From NCBI RefSeq assembly GCF_900104555.1, contig NZ_FNJU01000006.1, positions 193,863 to 243,082 of the forward strand: a stretch of 49,220 bases of DNA, in the 5' to 3' direction. Positions 7,888 to 17,377 of this stretch are shown here, one piece after another. The notes under the pieces are model-generated. The model made no database searches. It was not told the DNA's origin and saw only the letters and a program-made list of their open reading frames with translations. The position numbers were made by a program, and so were the translations under genes. The first letter of the stretch is position 1, and each line of letters starts with the position of its first letter. This DNA comes from Litchfieldia salsa. Its GTDB lineage: Bacteria > Bacillota > Bacilli > Bacillales > Bacillaceae_L.

Positions 7888-9048
7888 ATGAAAAAAATCC
7901 TATTTTGTGCAACCGTAGATTACCATTTCAAAGCCTTTCATTTACCTTATCTAAAATGGTTCAAGGAACAAGGTTGGGAAGTTCATGTTGCGGCAGCTGG
8001 GGAAATCGAACTTCCGTATGTAGATCAGAAGTTTAACATCTCGATTCAAAGATCACCTCATAATCGAAAAAATGTTGGTGCTTATAAAGAATTAAAACAA
8101 ATCATCGAAAACAATCAGTACCAACTCATTCATTGTCATACCCCAATGGGAGGAGTTCTTGCAAGACTAGCAGCAAGAACAGCTAGAAAAAAAGGAACAA
8201 AGGTTATCTATACTGCCCATGGGTTTCATTTCTGCAAAGGTGCACCATTACTGAATTGGTTGATTTATTATCCAATTGAGAAAATGTTGGCGAAAAACAC
8301 TGATTGTTTAATTACCATTAATCAAGAAGATTACGAGCTTGCTAATAAAAGATTAAAAGCTGATCGAATTGAACATGTTCACGGAGTTGGCGTGGATATT
8401 GAAAGATTTAAGCCCATTAGTATTATTCAAAAGAATAATTTAAGAATCTCCTATGGGTTTAAACTAGGAGATTTTTTATTATTTTACGCGGCGGAATTTA
8501 ATAAAAATAAGAATCAACAGTTATTAATAAAAGCTCTAGCCCAAATAAAGGATGAAGTCCCGAATGCGAAACTACTGTTATGTGGTGAAGGAGATTTACT
8601 AGAACAGTGTAGAGAGTTAGCGGGTACTCTTGAACTAAAAGATAGGGTTCATTTTCTGGGATTTCGAACCGATCTTGATCAATTGATTCCAATGTGTGAT
8701 GTTGCTGTCGCTTCAAGCTTACGCGAAGGATTACCTGTTAATATCATGGAATCAATGGCATGTGGGTTGCCGGTGGTTGCTGTTGGGAATAGGGGGCATA
8801 GTGAACTAATTAATCACAGGGAAACCGGATATCTGGTTTTGCCAGAACAAGTTGAAAAGTTTGGTGAATATATATTGGATATTTATATGAAAAAGGATTT
8901 AAGAAAAAAAATGAGCTTAAACAGTATTGATAGAATGAAATTATTCACCGTTTATCGCGTGAGTCTAGAGCTTACCTCAATTTATGAATCATATATGGTG
9001 GAGGATATGGATGAGGCCCAAAATAAGCATAATCGTGCCTATATATAA
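7888..9048 (+). CDS. epsD: Glycosyltransferase family 4 (EpsD-like)
   Basis: A 386-aa GT-B fold cytoplasmic transferase, about the length of EpsD. The N-terminal half shows FCATVDYHFKAFHLPYLKWF and HCHTPMGGVLAR; the C-terminal half shows the GT4 donor site VASSLREGLPVNIMESMACG (E-x7-E). The N-terminal resemblance to B. subtilis EpsD is strong. It would add a sugar to the lipid-linked repeat unit. ATG start with no strong ribosome binding site, 10 bp after galU. The next gene overlaps its last 38 bases. Confidence 0.85.
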   Translation: MKKILFCATVDYHFKAFHLPYLKWFKEQGWEVHVAAAGEIELPYVDQKFNISIQRSPHNRKNVGAYKELKQIIENNQYQLIHCHTPMGGVLARLAARTARKKGTKVIYTAHGFHFCKGAPLLNWLIYYPIEKMLAKNTDCLITINQEDYELANKRLKADRIEHVHGVGVDIERFKPISIIQKNNLRISYGFKLGDFLLFYAAEFNKNKNQQLLIKALAQIKDEVPNAKLLLCGEGDLLEQCRELAGTLELKDRVHFLGFRTDLDQLIPMCDVAVASSLREGLPVNIMESMACGLPVVAVGNRGHSELINHRETGYLVLPEQVEKFGEYILDIYMKKDLRKKMSLNSIDRMKLFTVYRVSLELTSIYESYMVEDMDEAQNKHNRAYI

Positions 9049-10078
9049 TGTCGAACAGTATTTAAATAGATGTTTTAATAGCCTATTATCACAAACACTA
9101 AAAGATATAGAAATAATTGCAGTAAATGATGGGTCCACAGATAGCAGTTTAAAGACTGTTGAACAGCTTGCTGCGAATGATAATCGAATTGTTGTTATAG
9201 ACAAGGTTAATGGTGGAGTCTCATCTGCTCGAAATGAAGGACTAAGTAAAGCAAACGGTGAGTATATCGGCTTTGTAGACCCTGATGATTGGGTAGATTC
9301 TACAATGTATGAGACGCTTTATTCTATTGCTGAAAGAGAAAAATCAGATATTGTTATGTGTTCGTATATGCGTGAATTTGGAAGTCATTCTAAGGAAAAG
9401 AAGTTCAATCTTCCTGAGAAAACTACTTTTCATAATGAAGAAGTTAGAGACAAAGTACTAAGACGACTCGTAGGTCCTATTAATGAGGAAATTGCAAATC
9501 CAGAACTTCTTGATGCATGGGGAACCGTTTGGTCTAAATTATATAAAACTGAAATTATAAAAAACAACAAGATTCAATTTAAAGATCTTCAAGAGATAGG
9601 TAGTAATGAAGATTCTTTATTTAATATTGAAGCGGTATATCACGCTAAAACATTTACTTTTTTCAACCGACCTTTTTATCATTATTGGAGGGCTAATATT
9701 GCTTCAGAAACTTCTGGATATAAACCAGATTTAATGAAAAAGTGGTTTAAACTCTACAAACATATTGAATTATTTTTAGATAAACATGAAATGAAAGAGG
9801 AGTATTATCAAGCCCTAAATAACAGAATTTGTCTAAATACTCTAGGACTCGGCTTAAACACGATTAGTCATCAGAATAATTCATCTATGTTACATAAAAT
9901 GAGAAAAATAAGAGAGTTTTTAAACAATCAAAGGATTAAAGGATCATTTAAGCAATTTGATTTATCTGTATTTCCATTTGTATGGAGAATTTTTTATTCT
10001 TTAGCTAAAGTTCGGTCGGTAATAGGGTTTTATTTCGCACTAATCGGAATTGAGCAGTTAAGAAAAATTGTTAGGTAG
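9011..10078 (+). CDS. Glycosyltransferase family 2
   Basis: A 355-aa GT-A fold transferase. It has the usual start ISIIVPIYNVEQYL, NDGSTD, NGGVSSARNEG and the metal-binding DPDDW motif (DxDD type). ATG 9011 lies six bases after GGAGG; a more upstream ATG at 8984 has no site. The start lies inside the previous gene, which implies translational coupling. It does not resemble EpsE in length or active-site context, so I see no basis to suggest the flagellar clutch function. Donor and acceptor sugar unknown. Confidence 0.85.
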   Translation: MRPKISIIVPIYNVEQYLNRCFNSLLSQTLKDIEIIAVNDGSTDSSLKTVEQLAANDNRIVVIDKVNGGVSSARNEGLSKANGEYIGFVDPDDWVDSTMYETLYSIAEREKSDIVMCSYMREFGSHSKEKKFNLPEKTTFHNEEVRDKVLRRLVGPINEEIANPELLDAWGTVWSKLYKTEIIKNNKIQFKDLQEIGSNEDSLFNIEAVYHAKTFTFFNRPFYHYWRANIASETSGYKPDLMKKWFKLYKHIELFLDKHEMKEEYYQALNNRICLNTLGLGLNTISHQNNSSMLHKMRKIREFLNNQRIKGSFKQFDLSVFPFVWRIFYSLAKVRSVIGFYFALIGIEQLRKIVR

Positions 10079-10091
10079 GAGGTGTTGAAAT

Positions 10092-11204
10092 ATGGAACCA
10101 ATTCGAATTCTTCAAGTTGTAACCATTATGAACCGTGGTGGACTAGAGACGATGTTAATGAATTATTATCGTCAAATTGATCGAGCAAGGATACAGTTTG
10201 ATTTTATGGTTCATCGATCAGAAGAAGGTCATTATGACCAAGAAATAAAGGAACTTGGCGGGAAAATTTATAAGATGCCTCAGATAAGACCAGGGAACTA
10301 CCGAAGATATTTTAAAGAGTTAGATGTTTTTTTTAAGAAGCATGATGAATATAAAGTAGTACATTCACATATTAACGAAAATAGTAGCTTTGTACTTAGG
10401 GCAGCAAAGAAAGTTGGAATTCCAGGAAGAATTGCTCACAGTCATTTAAGCGATTTAGGGTTGGATAAGAAACTACCTTTTCGATTATATGCCCGTTATC
10501 ATATGAAAGATAATCCTACTTCTTATTTCGCATGCTCAAAAAATGCAGGTCAATGGCTATTCGGTAGGCAAATAATGAATTCTAATTTGTCAGTTGTTAA
10601 CAATGCAGTAAATGTAGAAGAATTTAAACATAGCAAGGAAATACGAGCGAAAGTCAGAAGAGAGCTTGGATTAAAAAATCAATTAGTGATTGGCCATGTT
10701 GGAAGGTTTAATAAACAGAAAAACCACGAGTTTATTATAGATATTTTCAAAGAACTAAAAAATAAGAAACCGGATGCCGTTTTAGTTTTGATTGGCGAGG
10801 GAAATTTAATGGACGATATTAGAGTTAAAGTAAAAAAGCACAATCTAACTGAGAATGTTAAATTCTTAGGAGTTCGGAATGATATTCCTGATTTAATGCA
10901 AGCAATGGATCTATTTCTATTCCCATCTTTATTTGAGGGATTACCTGTAGTTTTAGTAGAGGCGCAAGCGGCAGGGCTAAGATGTGTTGTTTCTAATTCA
11001 ATTACAAACGAATCAGATGTTACGGGTAGAGTGCATTTTATGAGTCTGCAAGATTCTTCAGCAAAATGGGCAGATCAGATTCTTTTAACCCCTTTGGACC
11101 GTATTGATTCAACAGAGGATCTTATAAGAAACGGGTATGATTCTAGAACAATGGTGAAGTGGTTGAGTAAATATTACTCTAAGTATTATTTACTAGCAAA
11201 CTAA
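10092..11204 (+). CDS. epsF: Glycosyltransferase family 4 (EpsF-like)
   Basis: A 370-aa GT-B transferase with the N-terminal signature ILQVVTIMNRGGLETMLMNYY and HSHINENSSF, and the donor-site run FPSLFEGLPVVLVEAQAAG. Sequence start and length match B. subtilis EpsF. ATG after TAGGAGGTG. It stops one base into the next open frame. Predicted cytoplasmic, membrane-associated addition of a sugar to the lipid-linked intermediate. Confidence 0.85.
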   Translation: MEPIRILQVVTIMNRGGLETMLMNYYRQIDRARIQFDFMVHRSEEGHYDQEIKELGGKIYKMPQIRPGNYRRYFKELDVFFKKHDEYKVVHSHINENSSFVLRAAKKVGIPGRIAHSHLSDLGLDKKLPFRLYARYHMKDNPTSYFACSKNAGQWLFGRQIMNSNLSVVNNAVNVEEFKHSKEIRAKVRRELGLKNQLVIGHVGRFNKQKNHEFIIDIFKELKNKKPDAVLVLIGEGNLMDDIRVKVKKHNLTENVKFLGVRNDIPDLMQAMDLFLFPSLFEGLPVVLVEAQAAGLRCVVSNSITNESDVTGRVHFMSLQDSSAKWADQILLTPLDRIDSTEDLIRNGYDSRTMVKWLSKYYSKYYLLAN

Positions 11205-11218
11205 TGGGGGTGAAGAGT

Positions 11219-12112
11219 TTGAAACCTACACTAACGGTATTTACTCCAACATTCAATCGTGCTTATACACTCCATCTAGGCTATGAAAGTTTGAAGAGAC
11301 AAACATTTAAGGATTTTGTTTGGTTAATAATTGACGATGGTTCAACTGATGATACAAGGGAATTAGTTGAAAACTGGATTAAAGAAAAGATTGTTCCTAT
11401 TCGTTATCATTACCAAGATAACCTAGGGATGCATGGAGCTCATAATGCAGCCTATGAATTAATAGATACTGAGCTAAATGTTTGCATTGATTCTGATGAT
11501 TATATGCCGGATCAAGCAGTTGAGAAAATAGTTAATTTTTGGAGCAAATATGGAGATGCAAATGTAGCTGGTATTGTTGGACTAGATGCGAATCAAGCAG
11601 GACAGATTATTGGAACTGAAATTCCAGAAAGTCTCGAAAAATCTACTCTATCAGATTTATACGGAAAGTATAAGGTAAAAGGAGATAAAAAACTTGTGTA
11701 TCGGACGGATTTGATAAAGAACACTCCACCATACCCAATCTTCCCTGGTGAAAAATACTGTCCTCTTAGCTATAAGTACATTTTAATTGATCAAGGATAT
11801 CCTTTGTTAGTAATGAATGAAGTCTTATGTCATGTTGAGTACTTAGAAGATGGTTCCAGTTTGAACATGATTAATCAATATAAGAGAAATCCTAGAGGAT
11901 TTTTGTTCTTTAGAAAGGTAGCAATGGAATATTCACCGACTCTAAAAGATTTACTTCGTGAATCCATCCACTATGTATCTAGTAACATGATGGTAAAGAA
12001 TTATAGATTTCTAATTGAAACACCAAGATTTTTTCCGACATTATTAGCTACTCCGTTTGGAATCGCACTGTTCTTATATATTAAGAACACAAAAGTGAAA
12101 GCTCTTAAATAA
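11219..12112 (+). CDS. Glycosyltransferase family 2
   Basis: A 297-aa GT-A protein. Key motifs are TVFTPTFNRAYTL, IDDGSTDDT, and CIDSDDYM (the metal-binding DSDD). I chose TTG 11219 behind GGGGGTGA; ATG 11204 overlaps the previous stop but lies before the ribosome binding site. Closely related in layout to the GT2 encoded at 23946-24824 (both TVFTPTFNR, ARNPKG/KRNPRG near the end), suggesting a duplication within the cluster. Sugar specificity unknown. Confidence 0.85.
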   Translation: MKPTLTVFTPTFNRAYTLHLGYESLKRQTFKDFVWLIIDDGSTDDTRELVENWIKEKIVPIRYHYQDNLGMHGAHNAAYELIDTELNVCIDSDDYMPDQAVEKIVNFWSKYGDANVAGIVGLDANQAGQIIGTEIPESLEKSTLSDLYGKYKVKGDKKLVYRTDLIKNTPPYPIFPGEKYCPLSYKYILIDQGYPLLVMNEVLCHVEYLEDGSSLNMINQYKRNPRGFLFFRKVAMEYSPTLKDLLRESIHYVSSNMMVKNYRFLIETPRFFPTLLATPFGIALFLYIKNTKVKALK

Positions 12113-12148
12113 TAGTTCTACAACATCAACAAAGGAAGGGAAGTAATT

Positions 12149-13216
12149 ATGACTGTTTTATGGATTAACTTAGCGGTAGTTTATTTACTTTCTTTCTTAG
12201 GAAGATACTTTTCAAGCTATGATCTAAGGTGGATTAGCAATCTAAAGCCAAATCGATTTTTTGTATTTTTAGTCATTACAAGCCTTGCTTTAGTTTCCGG
12301 ATTGAGGAATAACATTGGGGACACATACTTCTATATGCATTCTTACGGAATACGTGAATTAACATGGAAAGATATTGATTTTACCGGAGATTTTGGTTTT
12401 GATATTTTACAAATGTATCTTCAAAGAATTTCTCCTGATCCACAGATAATGATATTCGTTACAGCCATTCTTACAAATACACTAATTGTTATTGCTCTTT
12501 ATAGATATACTAGAGTATTTGAAATAGCTATCTATGTTTATATCACTTCAGGAATGTATATTGTTTCTATGAACGGTATTCGTCAATATTTAGCAGCTTC
12601 GATTGCATTTATAGCTACTAAATACTTACTAAATGGGAATTTTAAAATGTACACCTTAATTATTCTACTGGCATCTACCATGCATAAAACGGCACTTGTA
12701 CTTTTGCCAATATATTTTATTGTTCGAAGAGAAGCCTGGACTAAAATCACCTTTCTATTATTAGGTTTTTCAATAATTATTGTACTTGGATTTAACCAGT
12801 TTTCCACCATGCTGTTTGCTGCATTAGGAAATACTCAGTATGGACATTATAGTGAGTTTTCTGAGGGAGGAGCAAGTATCTTAAGAGTGGTGGTTACTGC
12901 TGTGCCAGTTCTGCTAGCATTCTTAGGAAAAGAAAAACTTAAAGAACTCTGGCCAAAAAGCGATTATATTGTGAATATGTCAATTATAAGTATGGTGTTT
13001 ATTGTCATATCATTACAAAGTTGGATTTTCGCGAGGTTCAATATTTACTTTGGCCTGTATAATTTGATATTAATTTCTTGGGTATTGAAAGTATTCAAGG
13101 ATAAAGACCAGAAATTTATATACTTTGGAATATTGTTTTGTTATTTCCTTTATTTTTACTATGAGCAAATACTAGGACTTAGACTTGAATATAAGAGCGA
13201 TTATATACCCTTTTAA
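12149..13216 (+). CDS. epsG: EpsG-family polysaccharide polymerase
   Basis: A 355-aa protein with about ten hydrophobic segments. The SGLRNNIGDTYFYMHSY and SMNGIRQYLAASIAF motifs are those of the EpsG family, Wzy-like enzymes that polymerise flipped repeat units on the outer face of the membrane. ATG behind GGAAGGGAAG. It follows the two EpsD/EpsF-like transferases as in B. subtilis eps. The short tail ends in YKSDYIPF. Confidence 0.88.
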   Translation: MTVLWINLAVVYLLSFLGRYFSSYDLRWISNLKPNRFFVFLVITSLALVSGLRNNIGDTYFYMHSYGIRELTWKDIDFTGDFGFDILQMYLQRISPDPQIMIFVTAILTNTLIVIALYRYTRVFEIAIYVYITSGMYIVSMNGIRQYLAASIAFIATKYLLNGNFKMYTLIILLASTMHKTALVLLPIYFIVRREAWTKITFLLLGFSIIIVLGFNQFSTMLFAALGNTQYGHYSEFSEGGASILRVVVTAVPVLLAFLGKEKLKELWPKSDYIVNMSIISMVFIVISLQSWIFARFNIYFGLYNLILISWVLKVFKDKDQKFIYFGILFCYFLYFYYEQILGLRLEYKSDYIPF

Positions 13217-13282
13217 ATAATCATTCTTAATATTTTATAGTTATTATAAATTTAAATATTTTAAAACGAAAGGTAAAAAAAA

Positions 13283-13435
13283 ATGAGTATATCAGATAGT
13301 TTAACTGAAGAGAAATTACAGAAAATCTTAGTAAATGTGTATCAAAAGGATCAAGAATTAGTAGATGTGAAAGTTTCTGATGTAATCGAGGATATAAAAC
13401 TTCAGTTAATGTCGATTATTGAAATGAAAGAATAA
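13283..13435 (+). CDS. Small acidic protein of unknown function (50 aa)
   Basis: A 50-aa open frame starting at ATG 13283 behind CGAAAGGT, between the polymerase and the sugar-phosphate transferase, same strand. The product (MSISDSLTEEKLQKILVNVY ... IIEMKE) has 11 acidic residues, no Cys and no membrane segment, and looks fully helical. Codon use resembles its neighbours. I do not recognise it. Small acidic proteins next to large ones might be acyl-carrier-like or regulatory, but no phosphopantetheine Ser motif is present. Reality is likely but not certain. Confidence 0.55.
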   Translation: MSISDSLTEEKLQKILVNVYQKDQELVDVKVSDVIEDIKLQLMSIIEMKE

Positions 13436-13510
13436 GGCTGCTTTGAACTTATTATTTTCATAGGAATTAATATATTGAAATATATTTGATTTCGGAGAAG
13501 GAGTTGAGTT

Positions 13511-14125
13511 ATGAAGCGATTATTCGATTTATATGTTTCTATATTTTTATTAGTGATTCTCTCCCCGTTAATAGGAATCTTGGCTATCATGATACATTAT
13601 AAGTTAGGGTCACCTGTAATATTTAAACAACAAAGACCTGGTTTAAATGGAAAGCCTTTTTACCTTTATAAATTCAGAACGATGACAGACGAAGTGAATC
13701 ATAATAATGAGTTATTACCTGATCATCAAAGATTAACATCGTTTGGAAAGTTACTTAGAAAATATAGTTTAGATGAATTAACACAGCTAATAAATGTGAT
13801 AAAGGGAGATCTCAGCTTAGTGGGACCAAGACCTTTGTTAATGGAATATCTTCCACTATATACAGAAGAACAAGCAAAGCGACACCTAGTAAAACCTGGA
13901 ATCACTGGTTGGGCTCAAATTAATGGTAGAAATACAGTTAGCTGGGAAGAAAAATTTAAATTAGATGTCTGGTATGTTCAGAACCAAACATTCTTGTTAG
14001 ATACTAGAATATTATTTCTAACTGTTATGAAGGTGATTAAGTCTGAAGGAATTACACAACCTGGGAATGTGACGGTTGATAGATTTGAAGGATCTCATTC
14101 CAAAGTAAAAGAGGGACATGGATGA
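13511..14125 (+). CDS. epsL: Undecaprenyl-phosphate sugar phosphotransferase (EpsL)
   Basis: A 204-aa monotopic PglC-type initiating transferase. It would move a phospho-sugar, here probably the diacetamido-trideoxy sugar, to undecaprenyl phosphate. The N-terminal reentrant helix (LYVSIFLLVILSPLIGILA) is followed by KFRTMTDE, the LRKYSLDELTQLINVIKGD catalytic stretch, LVGPRP and KPGITGWAQINGRN. ATG after GGAGAAGGAG. The start of the acetyltransferase gene overlaps its stop, so the L-M-N set is coupled. Confidence 0.92.
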   Translation: MKRLFDLYVSIFLLVILSPLIGILAIMIHYKLGSPVIFKQQRPGLNGKPFYLYKFRTMTDEVNHNNELLPDHQRLTSFGKLLRKYSLDELTQLINVIKGDLSLVGPRPLLMEYLPLYTEEQAKRHLVKPGITGWAQINGRNTVSWEEKFKLDVWYVQNQTFLLDTRILFLTVMKVIKSEGITQPGNVTVDRFEGSHSKVKEGHG

Positions 14126-14760
14126 AGATAGCGATTGTTGGAGAAGGTGGCCATAGTAAAGTTATTCAAGATTTGATTTCTTTGCTCAATGGATACGAAA
14201 TTGTTGGTATATTTGATGATAAATACAATGAATTAGAACTTAAAGAGAAGCATTATATCGGTCCAATAAAAGCTATAAATCAGTTTTGTTCCTTCTTTAT
14301 CGATACAAAGGTCATAGTGGCAATTGGTGATAATCGGATAAGGAAATCAATTGTCTCTAGACTGAGCCTTTCAGGTTCCACTTACATTACCTTGATTCAC
14401 CCTTCAGCGATTGTTAGTCAAAAAGCGACTCTGGGAATTGGGACGGTTGTCATGGCGAATGCTGTTATTAACTCAGATACTTACGTAGGTGATCATTCCA
14501 TTATAAATACAGGTGCTATTGTGGAGCATGACAATAATATTGGAGATTTTGCTCATATCTCCCCAAATGCAACATTAACGGGTTCAGTTCAAGTGGGTGA
14601 CGGAACTCATATTGGAGCAGGTGCAACCGTAATTCCTAATTTAACTATTGGCGCTTGGGCAAAGGTCGGAGCGGGTGCAACTGTCATTCATGATATACCA
14701 GACTTTTCTACAGCTGTGGGTGTTCCAGGGAAAATTGTAACTAAAAAGATGGAGGTGTAA
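14122..14760 (+). CDS. epsM: UDP-amino-sugar N-acetyltransferase (EpsM/PglD family)
   Basis: A 212-aa protein with an N-terminal Rossmann-like domain (IAIVGEGGHSKVIQDL) and a C-terminal left-handed beta-helix of hexapeptide repeats. The catalytic His is visible in AIVEHDNNIGDFAHI. The ending GVPGKIV is typical. PglD-type enzymes acetylate the 4-amino group made by the next enzyme. ATG at 14122 overlaps the upstream stop by 4 bases (ATGA). Confidence 0.92.
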   Translation: MKIAIVGEGGHSKVIQDLISLLNGYEIVGIFDDKYNELELKEKHYIGPIKAINQFCSFFIDTKVIVAIGDNRIRKSIVSRLSLSGSTYITLIHPSAIVSQKATLGIGTVVMANAVINSDTYVGDHSIINTGAIVEHDNNIGDFAHISPNATLTGSVQVGDGTHIGAGATVIPNLTIGAWAKVGAGATVIHDIPDFSTAVGVPGKIVTKKMEV

Positions 14761-14762
14761 TC

Positions 14763-15932
14763 TTGATCAAAACATCATTAAAGAATAGGATCTATCTCTC
14801 ACCACCACATTTAAGTGGAAATGAGAAAAAGTATATTCAGGAAGCATTAGATTCGAATTGGGTTGCACCACTTGGACCAAACGTAGACGCTTTTGAAAAA
14901 GAACTAGCAAATTATGTAGGAGTCAATGATGCTGTTGCAGTAAGTTCCGGAACTGCGGCGATACATTTGGCTCTTTCTTTATTAGGTGTACAAACAGGCG
15001 ATATCGTTTTTTGTTCTAGTCTAACTTTTATTGCTAGTGCTAACCCGATTCTTTATCAAGGAGCTAATCCCGTTTTTATAGATTCTGAGCCTGAAACATG
15101 GAATATGTCACCTCAAGCACTTGAAGAGGCATTTAATTCCCACGCAAAAGAAGGTAAGCTCCCTAAAGCTGTTATACTAGTCAATTTATATGGCCAGTCT
15201 GCCAAAATGGATGAATTATTGACTATTTGCAATTATTTTGATGTACCAGTCATTGAGGATGCTGCTGAGTCTTTAGGTTCAACTTATAAAGGAGTGTCAA
15301 GCGGAACCTTTGGGAATTTTGGTATCTACTCTTTTAATGGTAATAAAATAATTACAACTTCTGGGGGCGGTATGCTTGTTTCGAATAATACGAGTCTCCT
15401 AGAGAAGGCCCGTTATTTAGCTACACAGGCAAGGGATCCTGCTAAGCATTATCAACATAGTTCAATTGGCTACAACTATAGATTAAGCAATATTTTAGCT
15501 GGTGTAGGAAGGGGACAATTAGAGGTAGTAGAGGAAAGAGTAAATGCAAGAAGAAGGATATTCACTAATTATTCAAATGAATTGTCTAAGATACCAGGTA
15601 TTAAATTTATGCCTGAACTAAATAATTCAATCTCTAATCGTTGGTTAACTACATTAACCATTGACCAAGGGATAACAGGGGTGTCGGTGAATGAATTAAT
15701 TGATTCTCTTGAAGAAGAAAATATTGAGGCAAGGCCTGTCTGGAAACCATTACATTTACAGCCCTTATTTAAGGGTGTAACTTACGCTCAACACTCAAAA
15801 AACATAGATGTTTCAAGAGAACTTTTTGAAACAGGATTATGTCTTCCATCCGGTTCTAATATGACGGAAGAAGATCAAGAAAGAGTAATAGAGTGTATTA
15901 AGAATGTATTAGTTAAGAAATCAATACTTTGA
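14763..15932 (+). CDS. epsN: PLP-dependent sugar aminotransferase (EpsN)
   Basis: A 389-aa DegT/DnrJ/EryC1-family enzyme that would aminate the 4-keto sugar made by the EpsC-like dehydratase. The start RIYLSPPHLSGNEKKYI matches the EpsN/PglE group. The PLP lysine is in FNGNKIITTSGGG, preceded by EDAAESLGS. TTG start directly behind GGAGGTG. With the dehydratase, acetyltransferase and EpsL this completes the pathway to UDP-linked bacillosamine-type sugar and its transfer to lipid. Confidence 0.93.
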   Translation: MIKTSLKNRIYLSPPHLSGNEKKYIQEALDSNWVAPLGPNVDAFEKELANYVGVNDAVAVSSGTAAIHLALSLLGVQTGDIVFCSSLTFIASANPILYQGANPVFIDSEPETWNMSPQALEEAFNSHAKEGKLPKAVILVNLYGQSAKMDELLTICNYFDVPVIEDAAESLGSTYKGVSSGTFGNFGIYSFNGNKIITTSGGGMLVSNNTSLLEKARYLATQARDPAKHYQHSSIGYNYRLSNILAGVGRGQLEVVEERVNARRRIFTNYSNELSKIPGIKFMPELNNSISNRWLTTLTIDQGITGVSVNELIDSLEEENIEARPVWKPLHLQPLFKGVTYAQHSKNIDVSRELFETGLCLPSGSNMTEEDQERVIECIKNVLVKKSIL

Positions 15933-15953
15933 AATTAAAGGTGTGTTACTTAT

Positions 15954-16739
15954 ATGTTGATAGAACAAAAAATCCCTAAAATCATCCATTATTGTTGGTT
16001 TGGCGGAAATGATAAGCCCGCTATTGTAAAGAAGTGCATTGAAAGCTGGAAACAACATTTATCTGACTATGAAATCATAGAGTGGAATGAACAAACCTTT
16101 GATATTTTAAGCATTCTCTATGTTAAACAAGCGTATGAATCAAGGAAATTTGCTTTTGTCAGTGATTATGTAAGAGTTTATGCTCTTTACCATATAGGAG
16201 GTATCTACCTTGATACAGACGTAGAAGTATTTAAAACATTCGATGAACTACTCCATCACGAATCATTCTGGGGATTTGAGCAAGAAAATTTTATTGCTAC
16301 CAGTACAATTGGATCAGCTAAAAGTAATACATTAATTGGACACTTTCTAGAATTCTATAAGGATAAGAAGTTCAAAAAAGAAGATGGTTCATTTGACGAA
16401 TTGACCAATGTAGCTATTGTAACAGATATGTTAGAAAAAAAAGGACTTAATACAAATGGTACATATCAAGTTATAGAAGGAATAGGAACGTTTTACCCTC
16501 AAACGTATTTTTCTCCATATGATTATATTAATTGTAGAAAGTTTATTACTGATAACACTTTTGCTATGCACCACTTCTATAAGAGCTGGCTACCACCTAC
16601 TGCAAGGTTAAAGAGTAATATAAAAGTTTCATTAGCGAAGATTGTGGGTGGGGAAAATATAGCTAGAATAAGACAATTAAGACAGAAGAACAAATCCTCA
16701 AGGAGTGATTTGAATGAATATTCTAACAAAAATTATTAA
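15954..16739 (+). CDS. Glycosyltransferase family 32-like (DXD sugar-binding region)
   Basis: A 261-aa protein with IPKIIHYCWFGGNDKP at the start and GGIYLDTDVEVFK, the DxD metal site of OCH1/capsular-type GT32 enzymes. The middle SDYVRVYALYHIGG is also family-typical. ATG at 15954 behind AAAGGTG with ten bases between. It has no counterpart in the B. subtilis eps operon. It probably adds a side-chain sugar. Overlaps the next gene by 26 bp. Confidence 0.85.
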   Translation: MLIEQKIPKIIHYCWFGGNDKPAIVKKCIESWKQHLSDYEIIEWNEQTFDILSILYVKQAYESRKFAFVSDYVRVYALYHIGGIYLDTDVEVFKTFDELLHHESFWGFEQENFIATSTIGSAKSNTLIGHFLEFYKDKKFKKEDGSFDELTNVAIVTDMLEKKGLNTNGTYQVIEGIGTFYPQTYFSPYDYINCRKFITDNTFAMHHFYKSWLPPTARLKSNIKVSLAKIVGGENIARIRQLRQKNKSSRSDLNEYSNKNY

Positions 16740-17349
16740 AAATACTACCGCAGAGTCCCGAAAAAGAGGGGTATATTATACACTTCTAATGAACCTGTCG
16801 TATTTGATTGGTATTTCAAGAGGTTATATTTTTAAGTTGATTTATTTTAAGAACATTTCCTCTACCGTCTTTTCTATGCAGGCTAACAGTAGAATAGAAA
16901 TTTTTAATAAGAATGCAAAAGTCTCTATTGGAAAGTTCGTTTTTGTAAGAAAAAATGCTAGTTTTAGAATTGATTTTGAGGGTGAGCTCAATATTGGAGA
17001 AAAAGTATTCATTAATGATAACTGTAATATTAATTGTGTAAGTAAAATTACAATAGGTAGAAATACTAAGATAGCACCGAATGTTTGTATAAATGATCAT
17101 GATCATAATTATAAAGAACCAGGTAATAATCATTTGAAAATTGGTGAAGTGACGATAGGAGAGAATGTTTGGATTGGGTCCAATGTGGTAATTTTACGAA
17201 ATACAACTATTGGAGATAACTGTGTAATTGCTGCCGGAAGTATTGTAAATGGTAATGTTCCCACTAACACTTTATTTATTAATAAGCGGGAGAATCAAAT
17301 GCAGAACTTTAAGAGTGCTAGTGCTAAAACTATAAAGACAGCCAATTGA
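16714..17349 (+). CDS. Hexapeptide-repeat acyltransferase
   Basis: A 211-aa protein with left-handed beta-helix repeats (IGEKVFINDNCNIN, IGRNTKIAPNVCINDHDH, IGENVWIGSNVVI, IGDNCVIAAGS). This is the layout of O-acetyltransferases such as serine or maltose/galactoside acetyltransferase-like enzymes. The catalytic His is probably in INDHDHNYK. ATG behind AAGGAGTGA within the previous gene. The C-terminus lacks the usual GNPAK box and ends in a basic tail. Likely O-acetylates the polysaccharide. Confidence 0.82.
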   Translation: MNILTKIIKNTTAESRKRGVYYTLLMNLSYLIGISRGYIFKLIYFKNISSTVFSMQANSRIEIFNKNAKVSIGKFVFVRKNASFRIDFEGELNIGEKVFINDNCNINCVSKITIGRNTKIAPNVCINDHDHNYKEPGNNHLKIGEVTIGENVWIGSNVVILRNTTIGDNCVIAAGSIVNGNVPTNTLFINKRENQMQNFKSASAKTIKTAN

Positions 17350-17377
17350 AGCTTTTCATAGATTGAGAGGATTACGA

